DNA of 64,000 bases from Gemmataceae bacterium (GTDB lineage Bacteria > Planctomycetota > Planctomycetia > Gemmatales > Gemmataceae). Shown piece after piece: positions 25,644-34,376 of the stretch. The translations under genes were made by a program, and so were the position numbers. The stretch covers positions 49,148-113,147 of the forward strand of contig SIAQ01000003.1 in NCBI GenBank assembly GCA_009697105.1, given 5' to 3'. The notes below the pieces were generated by a model. It was not told the origin of the DNA. It ran no database searches and saw nothing but the letters and a program-made list of their open reading frames with translations. Position 1 is the first letter of the stretch. Each line of letters begins with the position of its first letter.

Positions 25644-28600
25644 ATGCGAGTCGCGGTGCTGGCAGAGAACGCCCGGCAGGGCAACGCCGTTGGCAATCAT
25701 ATCACTGAGATTGCACGCTTCTTCCAAGATCGCGGTTCGGAGTTGCGAGTCTTCCTCGAGGATGCCACGCTGCTTCATCCCGCGCTTGCGACAATCGCCA
25801 CGACGGTCCGTTGCGAGACCGTGCCGACCTACCTTTCCCAGTGCGATCTCATTTTTGCGACCTATGCGGGCGACTATCGTTTGCTGCAATGGCTACCGCT
25901 GCTCGCCGGAACGGGGCCGCGCATCGTCTTCGATTATCTCGGTGTCACGCCCGCCGAACTTTGGGCCGGGACGAATCGCGATCGTCTCGAGCGCGACGCC
26001 CGTTCGCGCGGCTACGTCTGGTTCGCCGATCACGCCCTGACGATGAGCCAGGCGAATCGAGCGGAGCTTTTCGATGCGACTTCCTTTCCCGCAGCGCACA
26101 CGACGACGATGCCGTTGTGCGTGGATACGTCGCGATTCTTTCCCGAAGGACCCAAGGGAGAGGGAGCAAAAACTCTCCTCTTCGTCGGTCGTCTCGCGGG
26201 TAACAAATGCGTGCCGATGCTGATCCAGGCATTGGCTCGACTCGACTCGGGCTATCACGGTTTGATCGTCGGCGACATCAGCGACGTGTACGCCACCGAA
26301 GCGGCGCGTTGCCAGGAACTGGCACGCGACCTGGGCGTGGCCAACCGCGTGCGATTCGTCGGTTCGGTGGATGATCGCGAACTGCCGCGCTACTATCAAG
26401 CCGCCGATTTGCTCGTGATGCCATCGCTGCACGAAGGTTTCTGCGTGCCCGTCATCGAAGCCCAGGCGAGCGGTCTGCCCGTCGTGGCGGCGCGAGCAAC
26501 GGCGTTGCCCGAAACCGTCGGCAATGCCGGGCTGACGTTCAGGCCGAACGACGTCGATGATCTTGTGCGACAAATCCGTCGGGTCTTCGAGCGTGCCCAG
26601 CCGACGTCTTGTCCGAGCCTGAGCGCCAGCGAAGGGCCAAGTGGTGCCCTTCGCTGGCGCTCAGGCTTGGAAATAAAGCGCATTGCGATCGCCTGTTTCC
26701 GCTATGGTTCCGAGATCGTTGGCGGTGCGGAAACGTCGCTCCGCATCATTGCGACGCAACTTCGACAGGCCGGGCATCACGTCGAAGTATTCACGACTCG
26801 CACGCAATCGGAGAGCCGCTGGGCCAACGACCTGCCAGCCGGCATGACGCTGATTGACGGCATCCCGGTCCATCGATTCTCGATCGAAACGAATGTACCT
26901 CGCACGAGCGATCCTAGTCTCGACGAAGGCGAACGCTATCTTCGCGACAGCATCCATTCGACCTCGCTCGTGAACGCGCTGCGTCAGCGAGCCGACGAGT
27001 TCGATGCGGTCATCACTGGGCCATATCTGTTTGGCCTGACTGCAGACATCGCGCAGGCGTTCTCCGACAAAACACTGCTGTTGCCGTGCTTTCACGACGA
27101 ACCGACGGCACGCTTTTCGTGCTGGCCGAGTGCCTTCGGTAATGTCGGCGGATTGCTCTTTCACAGCGAGGAGGAGCAGAACTTCACACAAGCGCAGCTT
27201 GGCATCAATCATCCCAATGCGACGGTGATTGACACGGTATTGCGCTCCACGTCAGACCGTCCGAGCCTGAGCGGCAGCGAAGGGCCAAGTGATGTCCTTC
27301 GCTGCCGCTCAGGCTCGGACAGTCTGCCCTACGTTGTCTATTGCGGGCGATATTCCGAGCACAAGAATCTGCCGACGCTGTTCGACTGGATGCGGCAATT
27401 TCAGGTAACGCATCCGGGGCAGCTTGACCTCGTACTGATGGGAGCCGGCGAGACTGCGGTACCGAACGAATCGTGGATTCGCAATCTGGGCCAGGTGGAT
27501 GAAGCGACGAAACACAAGGTGCTGGGCAGCGCTCGCGCCCTCGTGCAACTCTCGACGAACGAATCGCTGTCGCTCGTCGCACTCGAAGCATGGGCCGAGG
27601 CGACGCCCGTCATCGCTCATCGCGATTGCGCCGTGCTGGTCGGCCAAATTGGGCGAGCCGCGGGCGGAACGGTTGCGGGCGATGCGGATGAGTTTGCCCA
27701 GCAACTCAACGAACTCCTCAATAATCCCGGCGCTTGGCGCCAGCGCGGCGAGAACGGCAAACGATACGTCCACGCTCGTTATACCGATTCCGATTGCTTC
27801 ACCGCACGCATCCTGGCCGCCATTGATCACCTTCACATTCCACTTCGTCAGCAGTTGATCGAACGCGGCATCCAACGTGCCAAGCGATTTTCGCGACAAG
27901 CCTGGCAGGAGCATTTCGCCGAGTTCGTGGATCACATGTTGACGCAACCCGCACGTTCAACCACGGAGCGACTGCGTGTCGAACCGCTGCGCGATGAGAT
28001 TGTCGCGGCAATTGGATCGAGCACCGTGTTGGCGCCGATCCGCGTAGTTAACGAGGGAGACCTCGCCGCCAGCAATAAGGGCAGCGGGCGCACGGTGATC
28101 TGTTGTGAGGTGGACGATGGCGACGGTCGAAACATTATCGCACGCCGGGAGCATGCTATCGCGGAGATGCTGCAACCTGGGCAGGCCATCGTGCTGCCGA
28201 TACCAATCGCGCAGCCGTCGCCCGTCGGTCGATATCGTGTTCGGCTCTGGTGTGAACGCAACGGCACTAAGGCGCTGATTTCGGGGGAGGCGAACATAGC
28301 TCTGGTGATTTCCGTGGCCGGGCCAGCTGCGAATGAAACGCCTGCCGCCACGTTCCTCGATGTTGTGCGTCGCGCGTTGCCGCGAGCGTATCAAGCGTGC
28401 GTGTTGCCGAGCGACTATATCGATGTCACGGAAGGCGTACTGGCGCCGGTCAAGCGATTCATCAAAAAGAAGGTTCTGCACAATTTCAAGCATGCCTATG
28501 TTGACGCGCTTTCACGTCAACAATCGAAGGTGAACAGCGACCTGGTGTTGATGGTACAACAACTGTCCGAATGCTGCACGATGCTCGATCAGGCCATCGT

Positions 28601-28712
28601 CGGGCTGCATCGCCGACTCGACGATATCGAAGCGAAGGTCGCCGAAAAAACGCACCACAAAGATCGCGAAGAACACCGAGAATTGCAAGCAGAAGGAAGC
28701 GACGTAAGTTAA
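25644..28712 (+). CDS. two-domain GT4-type glycosyltransferase with two in-frame palindromic insertions
   Basis: A protein of 1022 residues with two GT-B glycosyltransferase modules. The first (about 1-320) has LLFVGRLAGNKCVPML and the nucleotide-sugar motif HEGFCVPVIEAQASG with the E-x7-E spacing; the second (about 345-730) begins KRIAIACFRYGSEIVGGAET and has NESLSLVALEAWAEATPV. Residues about 740-1000 form a beta-rich tail and then a coiled coil. A 60-bp palindrome is embedded between the modules (nt 26612-26671), and another at the hinge of the second module (27260-27319), both read in the same phase. Start 25644 has ggagg upstream. Likely assembles a surface polysaccharide, with the epimerase gene downstream. 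Confidence 0.9.
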   Translation: MRVAVLAENARQGNAVGNHITEIARFFQDRGSELRVFLEDATLLHPALATIATTVRCETVPTYLSQCDLIFATYAGDYRLLQWLPLLAGTGPRIVFDYLGVTPAELWAGTNRDRLERDARSRGYVWFADHALTMSQANRAELFDATSFPAAHTTTMPLCVDTSRFFPEGPKGEGAKTLLFVGRLAGNKCVPMLIQALARLDSGYHGLIVGDISDVYATEAARCQELARDLGVANRVRFVGSVDDRELPRYYQAADLLVMPSLHEGFCVPVIEAQASGLPVVAARATALPETVGNAGLTFRPNDVDDLVRQIRRVFERAQPTSCPSLSASEGPSGALRWRSGLEIKRIAIACFRYGSEIVGGAETSLRIIATQLRQAGHHVEVFTTRTQSESRWANDLPAGMTLIDGIPVHRFSIETNVPRTSDPSLDEGERYLRDSIHSTSLVNALRQRADEFDAVITGPYLFGLTADIAQAFSDKTLLLPCFHDEPTARFSCWPSAFGNVGGLLFHSEEEQNFTQAQLGINHPNATVIDTVLRSTSDRPSLSGSEGPSDVLRCRSGSDSLPYVVYCGRYSEHKNLPTLFDWMRQFQVTHPGQLDLVLMGAGETAVPNESWIRNLGQVDEATKHKVLGSARALVQLSTNESLSLVALEAWAEATPVIAHRDCAVLVGQIGRAAGGTVAGDADEFAQQLNELLNNPGAWRQRGENGKRYVHARYTDSDCFTARILAAIDHLHIPLRQQLIERGIQRAKRFSRQAWQEHFAEFVDHMLTQPARSTTERLRVEPLRDEIVAAIGSSTVLAPIRVVNEGDLAASNKGSGRTVICCEVDDGDGRNIIARREHAIAEMLQPGQAIVLPIPIAQPSPVGRYRVRLWCERNGTKALISGEANIALVISVAGPAANETPAATFLDVVRRALPRAYQACVLPSDYIDVTEGVLAPVKRFIKKKVLHNFKHAYVDALSRQQSKVNSDLVLMVQQLSECCTMLDQAIVGLHRRLDDIEAKVAEKTHHKDREEHRELQAEGSDVS
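26612..26671. repeat. palindromic element, family F copy 1, inside a coding region
   Basis: A 60-bp palindrome, arms tccgagcctgagcgccagcg and complement with one mismatch in 25. It adds 20 codons in frame (peptide PSLSASEGPSGALRWRSG) between the two glycosyltransferase modules. Confidence 0.93.
27260..27319. repeat. palindromic element, family F copy 2, inside a coding region
   Basis: A 60-bp palindrome with perfect 24-bp arms (tccgagcctgagcggcagcg and complement). Same length and same reading phase as the copy at 26612; encodes PSLSGSEGPSDVLRCRSG at the hinge of the second GT-B module. Confidence 0.94.
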
Positions 28713-28861
28713 TATCCTCGCGACCCAATTTCAGGAGAACACCTTGTTAAATTGTGTTAGTTCATTGGCCCATTTGGTTGTCTTTCTCTGTGCTCACTGT
28801 TCTACAAACACGCAAAATGTTCGCACACCGCCCTGATTTCTGAATGGGCAATTACGGGAAT

Positions 28862-29077
28862 GCGAATCACGAAAGTACGAAATGCACGAAATAGGAATCG
28901 AAGATCATTTCGAGACGATTCGCTACGCTGTTGGAGGAGGTAGCAACCATGAGGAAGACAGGAACGCAAGAATTGAATCAGCCCTGCTTTCCTTATTGAG
29001 AACTGCTTGGTGTTCCCGCGTTGTGAACGGCCTCCGATTCTTTTCGTGTTATCGTACTTTCGTGCTTTCGTGATTCG
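28862..29077. repeat. long nested inverted-repeat element, right flank of glycosyltransferase
   Basis: Outer arms gcgaatcacgaaagtacgaa and tcgtactttcgtgctttcgt...gattcg; the middle (gaattgaatcagccctgctt) is the reverse complement of the middle of the element at 25153 (agggctgattcaattcttgc). No gene is seen in the 28713-29172 spacer. Confidence 0.8.
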
Positions 29078-29172
29078 TTTTTGGTTGCGGCTTGACCGCG
29101 ATGGGTTCTCTGTGGTGAATATATTGGATTAGCCACGACGGCAATGGATTCGCCGCTGTTAGAGGTTCACGG

Positions 29173-30156
29173 ATGAAATGCCTTGTTACTGGTTCCGCGG
29201 GTTTCATTGGCTCGCATCTGTGCGAACGGCTCGTGCGCGATGGCCACGAGGTCGTCGGGATCGATGGGTTCATTCCTTATTACCCGCGTGCGGTAAAGGA
29301 GCGTAACCTCGCCAGGCTCAAAAGCGAACCGCGCTTTACGCAACACAGGCTCGACCTACGCACCGACGCGCTAGGCCCGGCACTCGATGGCGTTGAAGCG
29401 ATCTTTCATCTCGCCGGCATGCCGGGGTTGACGCAAAGTTGGACCGACTTCGACGCCTACCAAAGTTGCAACCTGACGGCCACGCATCGCCTGCTCGAAG
29501 CCGTGAAGAAAGCGGATCGCCTGAAGCGGTTCATCTTTGCCTCCACGTCCTCGGTGTACGGTCAATTCAGCACGGGCGACGAGATAATGCCGACGCGGCC
29601 CGCATCGCCGTACGGCGTCACCAAACTCGCGGCAGAGCATTTGTGTCACTCTTACCAAGCGTTCGACTTGCCGCTCGTTGTGCTACGCTTCTTTTCGGTG
29701 TATGGTCCCAGGCAACGTCCCGACATGGGCTACTTCCGCTTCATCAACGCCATGCTGGAGGATCAGCCGATCACGGTGTTCGGCGACGGCTTGCAGGTAC
29801 GCGGAAACACGTATATCGACGATTGCATCGACGCCACAGCATTGGCGCTCAACGCTCCCGTTGGCGAGACATATAACCTCGGCGGCAGCGAAACGGCCTC
29901 GGTCTGGGACATTCTGCAAAAGCTCGAAAGGATCTTGGGTCGACGGGCCGCAATCTATCGTGAATCGGCACGGCCCGGCGATCAGCGTTCGACGTTTGCC
30001 GATACGTCGAAGCTTCGCCGACATCTCGGTTGGCAGCCAAAGGTGATTCTGGATGACGGCCTGGAGCGACAGGTTGCGTGGCAGAAAAGCGCTTACTTTC
30101 GCCCGCTTATTGCTGCTGCAAAAGCATGGAGCGCCAGTGCTGCGGCGCCCCACTGA
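29173..30156 (+). CDS. NAD-dependent sugar-nucleotide epimerase/dehydratase
   Basis: A short-chain dehydrogenase-fold protein of 327 residues of the extended type. The NAD motif GSAGFIGSHLCERL is at the N-terminus; the catalytic pair is in SPYGVTKLAAEHL (Tyr and Lys near residues 140-144) with the Ser of ASTSSVYG upstream. VYGPRQRPDMGYFRFINAML resembles UDP-glucuronate 4-epimerases and related enzymes. It follows the glycosyltransferase gene in the same direction after a 460-bp spacer; a role in making the sugar donor is plausible but unproven. Confidence 0.9.
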   Translation: MKCLVTGSAGFIGSHLCERLVRDGHEVVGIDGFIPYYPRAVKERNLARLKSEPRFTQHRLDLRTDALGPALDGVEAIFHLAGMPGLTQSWTDFDAYQSCNLTATHRLLEAVKKADRLKRFIFASTSSVYGQFSTGDEIMPTRPASPYGVTKLAAEHLCHSYQAFDLPLVVLRFFSVYGPRQRPDMGYFRFINAMLEDQPITVFGDGLQVRGNTYIDDCIDATALALNAPVGETYNLGGSETASVWDILQKLERILGRRAAIYRESARPGDQRSTFADTSKLRRHLGWQPKVILDDGLERQVAWQKSAYFRPLIAAAKAWSASAAAPH

Positions 30157-30322
30157 CGTGACGCTTCGCGGCGGCGACATCCGTGCTCTCGGCAACGACC
30201 TGGCTCGCTGGCGCGGCATTTGCCGAGGTCACGCACCAGCGTAGGCCATGTAGTGCGCCGATCATCACAGCAAACCCAATAAAAAACAACCACCAAGCAG
30301 AAAGCTGACGCATGCACGACAT
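30107..30322 (-). CDS. possible small membrane protein
   Basis: A candidate of 71 residues on the minus strand, with a hydrophobic helix near the start (WWLFFIGFAVMIGALHGL) and a polar tail. Its 3' end overlaps the convergent epimerase gene by 50 bp. The start at 30322 has only a weak aagg upstream. The signal is the membrane helix alone; I recognise no family. The rest of 30157-30817 holds one palindromic element and nothing else I can support. Confidence 0.25.
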   Translation of the reverse strand: MSCMRQLSAWWLFFIGFAVMIGALHGLRWCVTSANAAPASQVVAESTDVAAAKRHVSGAPQHWRSMLLQQQ

Positions 30323-30610
30323 CCTTGTCTTGTGCGAAGTATGATAAATAACCCCAATCAGAGCAAGCCGCATGCCAAAAGTGATTTTCTTTGCGCTGCG
30401 AGTTTCACATCCGTGCCGGCGCGAAAACACGGCAATTGCACAGGTTAGACACGGATTGCACACGTGTGCCGTGCTTACCCATTCTCCGCATCGGTAGCCG
30501 ATTACCGCGAAACCACCGTCATTCAGTATTCGACGAAGCGGTCGATTGTAAAGAAGTGTCAATGAGATAGGAACGATTTACATATCTGACCTTGGCAACA
30601 GTCGCATTTC

Positions 30611-30666
30611 AGAACCGGAAGCATAAGCGATGGTTGAAGCCACCGTCGCTTACGCTTCCGGCTCCG
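30611..30666. repeat. palindromic element, family E copy 4
   Basis: Arms agaaccggaagcataagcga and cgcttacgcttccggctcc, in the spacer upstream of dxr. Confidence 0.82.
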
Positions 30667-30817
30667 GGGCCAACGACGGGGCGTTGTAGATTTTCGGTCG
30701 GGCCTCACAATTATTATCCCCTCAGTCCCGCTCGGCTTAAATGGCCAATCCCCTCTAAACGAATAAACTGATAGAACGTGGCTCGCCAGTTCGGCTGGGC
30801 CGCGATGGAGTCGTGTC

Positions 30818-32002
30818 GTGAATTCCTCCGCAGCCGCAGGATGCACTCGGCGTGTCGCGATACTCGGTTCGACCGGGTCGATCGGCACCAGCTGTCTAAA
30901 GGTGATCGATCACCTGCCGACGCGGCTGCAGGCGTGGGGGCTAAGCGCTCATTCACGCTGGGAGGAGCTACTCGAACAAGCCTGCCGCTATCGGCCTCGC
31001 TATATCACGGCGACCGATCCCGCGGCGGCACAAGCGCTGGCCTTACAGAAGATGCCGGTAGGGACCCAGTTGCTGACCGGCGAGGACGCGATTGGCACCA
31101 TCGTCAGCGATCCCGACGTCGATATCGTGCTGACGGCGATCGTCGGCGCGGCGGGTCTGACGGGAACTTGGTTGGCATTGCAAGCCGGCAAGACCGTTGC
31201 CATCGCCAACAAGGAAACGCTGGTCATGGCAGGGCCGCTGGTCATGGAACTGGCCCGGCAGAAAAACGCCAAACTGCTGCCCGTTGACAGCGAACATAGC
31301 GCGATCCTCCAGGCGATGCAGTCCGGCCAGCCTTGCGAGATCGAGCGTATTGTGTTGACGGCGAGCGGCGGGCCGTTCCGCGGACGCACTCGCGCCGAGT
31401 TGGCCGACATCACGCCGGAACAGGCGTTGAAGCATCCCACATGGAACATGGGGCCGAAGATCACGATCGATTCCGCCACGTTGATGAACAAGGCGTTGGA
31501 GGTCATCGAGGCGCGTTGGCTGTTCGGATTGGAACCGGAGAAGATTCAGGTTATTATCCACCCGGAGTCGATTATCCATTCGTTCGTAGAATTCACAGAT
31601 GGATCGATAGTCGCGCAGTTGTCGCCGCCCGATATGTGCCTGCCGATTCAGTATGCCTTGACGTATCCAGAGCGGTTGTCAGGGGGGGCGAAACGGATGA
31701 AATGGGACGAGTTGCGTTGCTGGAACTTTCAGCAGCCGGACCTTGAGACGTTCCCGGCATTAGCGTTGGGTTTTGAAGTTGCGAAGCGAGGCGGGACGTG
31801 CGGGGCGGTGCTCAATGGAGCGAATGAAGCCGCCGTGGGCGCTTTTTTGGATCGGCGGATCGCGTTTTTGGATATACCGCGCGTATGCCGAGAGGTGTTG
31901 GATCATCACAATTACAGCGAGCGACCGGCCTTGAGCGAATTAATCGCTTTGGATCGATGGTCTCGTCAGGAGGTATTGCGTTGGATAGCAACGAAGGAGT
32001 AA
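30818..32002 (+). CDS. dxr: 1-deoxy-D-xylulose 5-phosphate reductoisomerase
   Basis: Second enzyme of the MEP isoprenoid pathway; makes 2-C-methyl-D-erythritol 4-phosphate with NADPH. The 394-residue length is normal. Motifs: AILGSTGSIGTSCL (NADPH binding), IANKETLVMAG, PVDSEHSAILQAM (metal ligands), TASGGPFRG, and WNMGPKITIDSATLMNKALEVIEA with HPESIIHSFVEF. The start is a GTG at 30818. The 3' end overlaps or abuts the protease gene, so the pair form an operon, an arrangement (dxr next to rseP) found in many bacteria. Confidence 0.96.
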   Translation: MNSSAAAGCTRRVAILGSTGSIGTSCLKVIDHLPTRLQAWGLSAHSRWEELLEQACRYRPRYITATDPAAAQALALQKMPVGTQLLTGEDAIGTIVSDPDVDIVLTAIVGAAGLTGTWLALQAGKTVAIANKETLVMAGPLVMELARQKNAKLLPVDSEHSAILQAMQSGQPCEIERIVLTASGGPFRGRTRAELADITPEQALKHPTWNMGPKITIDSATLMNKALEVIEARWLFGLEPEKIQVIIHPESIIHSFVEFTDGSIVAQLSPPDMCLPIQYALTYPERLSGGAKRMKWDELRCWNFQQPDLETFPALALGFEVAKRGGTCGAVLNGANEAAVGAFLDRRIAFLDIPRVCREVLDHHNYSERPALSELIALDRWSRQEVLRWIATKE

Positions 32003-34257
32003 AGCCGGAATCGATGACGCCTGCCGTTCCGCCGCCGGACGCATCCTCGACGAGCGCGAGCGCGGAGGAGGCCAATGCGGACGGGCTATTCACGCCGTCA
32101 AATATGGTGATGCTGGCGATGATCGGCTTCGGCGTCGTGTACGTCTTTTACAAGTTCAGTCTGGAGGACGTTGTTGCGATCGTGACGGCGGCGTTGGGTT
32201 TGTCGTTCATCATTTTCCTCCACGAGCTGGGCCATTTTATGGCCGCTAAGTGGTGCGATGTCAACGTCCGGATGTTCAGTATCGGCTTCGGGCCGCCAAT
32301 TCCAGGTTGCCGATTCACCTGGGGCGAAACAACCTACAAGCTCGCCATCATCCCGCTCGGCGGGTACGTGGAAATGCTCGGCCAAGTGGATGGCGACGAA
32401 TCGAGCGACGGCAGCGAAGACGATCCGCGCAGCTATCGCTGCAAGACCGTCGGCCAGCGCATGTTCATCATCTCCGCCGGCGTCATCATGAACGCGATCC
32501 TGGCGATTGTCTGTTTCATCGCCGTATATGAGGGGCCGGGCAAAGAGAATCCCGTCGCGGTGATCTGGATGATGGATTCCGGCGGCCCGTCTTACAGAGA
32601 AGGATTCCGCACCGGAGCGCGATTCACGACGTTTGGCGAATACGACGATCCGACCTTTGCCGACCTCATGTCTGCCGTCGTCAACAGTCGGGACGAAGAG
32701 CAAATCGAATTGACCTTCCAACGGCCTGGCGGTTTTCCTATTGAAACCACCGTCGCGGCGGTTCAAACCGAGGGCACAAAAGCGCACCGGCCTGTCATCG
32801 GCGTGTCGTCGCCTCGCAGGTTGCAACTTGCCGCCCGCCGCGATTCGCTCGACGGGCCATTCGCACCGGGTACGACGGCGGCCAAGGCGGGGTTCGAGTA
32901 CGGCGATGTCATCGTCGGCATGTCCGATCCCGATGACCGGTCCAAGATCACAGATCTTCCGGAGGATCCGCGCCACCCCGGCCTCGGCAAGCGGGATTTT
33001 TTCGAGTTTGAACGCCGCATGCATCATCTTGCCGGCAAGGAGGTCACCCTGCGTGTGCGACGTGGCGGGGACGTGAATCCGATCATGTTGGACATCAAGG
33101 TCGCCCCGATGTTTCGCCCGGATTTGGGCATACGCATGCAAATGGGACCGATCCTCGTTGTGCAAAGAAATTCTTCCGCTGCCAAGCACGACGTTCGCGG
33201 ACCGGACCGCGACAAAAAGACCGAAGGCGACCTTATCCAATCGGTCAGCGTGATCGGCGCGGATGGGAAAGTGGTGGAATTCAAGGAGGAAACCTTGGAT
33301 CCCGAACGCCTGCCGATTCAACTTCGCCAATGGGCCGATGCTCTCGATAAAGCAAAGAACAACAAGAAGCGTGAAGTAACACTGAAATTGCGTCGGCATA
33401 AGGATCCCAAGGAAGCCGCCGGCTTGCAATATGAAACGGTTGAATTGAAGGTTCCGTGGGACGTCGATTTTCGCTACGAGCGGGTGATGCCATTGTCTCC
33501 GTCGTCGCCCATTGCCGTTCCTGAATTGGGAATTGGCTACCAGGTGAAAACGATTGTCGCCGGTGTTGCGAAGGATTCGCTTATGAAACCAGGCGACATC
33601 CTTATCAATATCCGTTACGACATGGTCGGCTACGACAAGGTAGTCGAGGTCGATTGGCAAAAGAAGAGCTTGCAGGACACGCAATGGGCGAGCGCGTCGG
33701 AGTTTTTCAATTACCCAATGACGCTTAAAAAGCTCCAATTCAAGGTCAAACGCGATCAGGAAGAATTGGAGATCGACATTCCGATCCGGGACGACAAATC
33801 CTGGCCGTTGGCGCATTACGGTTGGTTGTTCGCCCAAGATATGCGCCTTGTAAAAGCGTCGAATCCGCTAGAAGCGGCCCGGCTTGGTCTCCGCGATACC
33901 TATCGCCGAATGTTTGAAGTTTTCCTTAACATTCGCGGCATGGTAACCGGGCGCATCTCGGTTTTCAACCTCGGCGGTCCATTGACGATCGCACGCGGGG
34001 CCTATATTTTCGCCGGCCTGCCGTGGGGCGAGTTCGTGTTCTTCCTGGGGCTGATTAGCATCAACCTCGCGGTCGTCAATTTTTTGCCGATCCCCGTACT
34101 CGATGGCGGGCATATGGTGTTTCTGCTTTACGAAAAAATCCGTGGCCAGCCGGCCAATGAAGCGGTTCGCAGTTGGGCGACCATCGCCGGCCTGGTGGCG
34201 ATCGCCTCGCTCATGCTCTTTGTTCTCTACATCGATGTGACACGCTGGTTTTTCTGA
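31981..34257 (+). CDS. rseP: RseP-type site-2 (M50) intramembrane metalloprotease, expanded
   Basis: Zinc protease that cleaves membrane-anchored anti-sigma factors. The active site HELGH is at residues 81-85 in a membrane helix, and the second motif FLPIPVLDGGH is near residue 702. The protein is about 758 residues, against about 450 usual: the region between the two membrane halves (about 170-600) is much enlarged, with at least two PDZ-like stretches and long charged segments. Start: a TTG at 31981 lies six bases after a perfect aggaggt (31968-31974) and overlaps the dxr end by 22 bp; ATG 32014 is the alternative (747 residues), with a poorly spaced aaggag. Confidence 0.9.
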   Translation: MDSNEGVKPESMTPAVPPPDASSTSASAEEANADGLFTPSNMVMLAMIGFGVVYVFYKFSLEDVVAIVTAALGLSFIIFLHELGHFMAAKWCDVNVRMFSIGFGPPIPGCRFTWGETTYKLAIIPLGGYVEMLGQVDGDESSDGSEDDPRSYRCKTVGQRMFIISAGVIMNAILAIVCFIAVYEGPGKENPVAVIWMMDSGGPSYREGFRTGARFTTFGEYDDPTFADLMSAVVNSRDEEQIELTFQRPGGFPIETTVAAVQTEGTKAHRPVIGVSSPRRLQLAARRDSLDGPFAPGTTAAKAGFEYGDVIVGMSDPDDRSKITDLPEDPRHPGLGKRDFFEFERRMHHLAGKEVTLRVRRGGDVNPIMLDIKVAPMFRPDLGIRMQMGPILVVQRNSSAAKHDVRGPDRDKKTEGDLIQSVSVIGADGKVVEFKEETLDPERLPIQLRQWADALDKAKNNKKREVTLKLRRHKDPKEAAGLQYETVELKVPWDVDFRYERVMPLSPSSPIAVPELGIGYQVKTIVAGVAKDSLMKPGDILINIRYDMVGYDKVVEVDWQKKSLQDTQWASASEFFNYPMTLKKLQFKVKRDQEELEIDIPIRDDKSWPLAHYGWLFAQDMRLVKASNPLEAARLGLRDTYRRMFEVFLNIRGMVTGRISVFNLGGPLTIARGAYIFAGLPWGEFVFFLGLISINLAVVNFLPIPVLDGGHMVFLLYEKIRGQPANEAVRSWATIAGLVAIASLMLFVLYIDVTRWFF

Positions 34258-34274
34258 TCCTCAATTGTTTCCCC

Positions 34275-34356
34275 GTTTAGCCGCTCGCTTTCGGCGAGCG
34301 CGGATTCGGCCATGCATGCATATTAATCCGCGCTCGCCAAAGGCGAGCGGCTAAAC
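34275..34356. repeat. palindromic element, family B copy 1
   Basis: Palindrome of palindromes: gtttagccgctcgctttcgg continues as its own hairpin (cgctcgc/gcgagcg) and faces a complementary hairpin ending gcggctaaac. Starts 17 bp after the protease stop codon. Confidence 0.92.
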
Positions 34357-34376
34357 AATAATACTTCGGAATTCCC

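Noticed and set aside
30559..30888. 109-codon minus-strand frame upstream of dxr
   Set aside because: Crosses a palindromic element and the start of dxr; no protein-like pattern.
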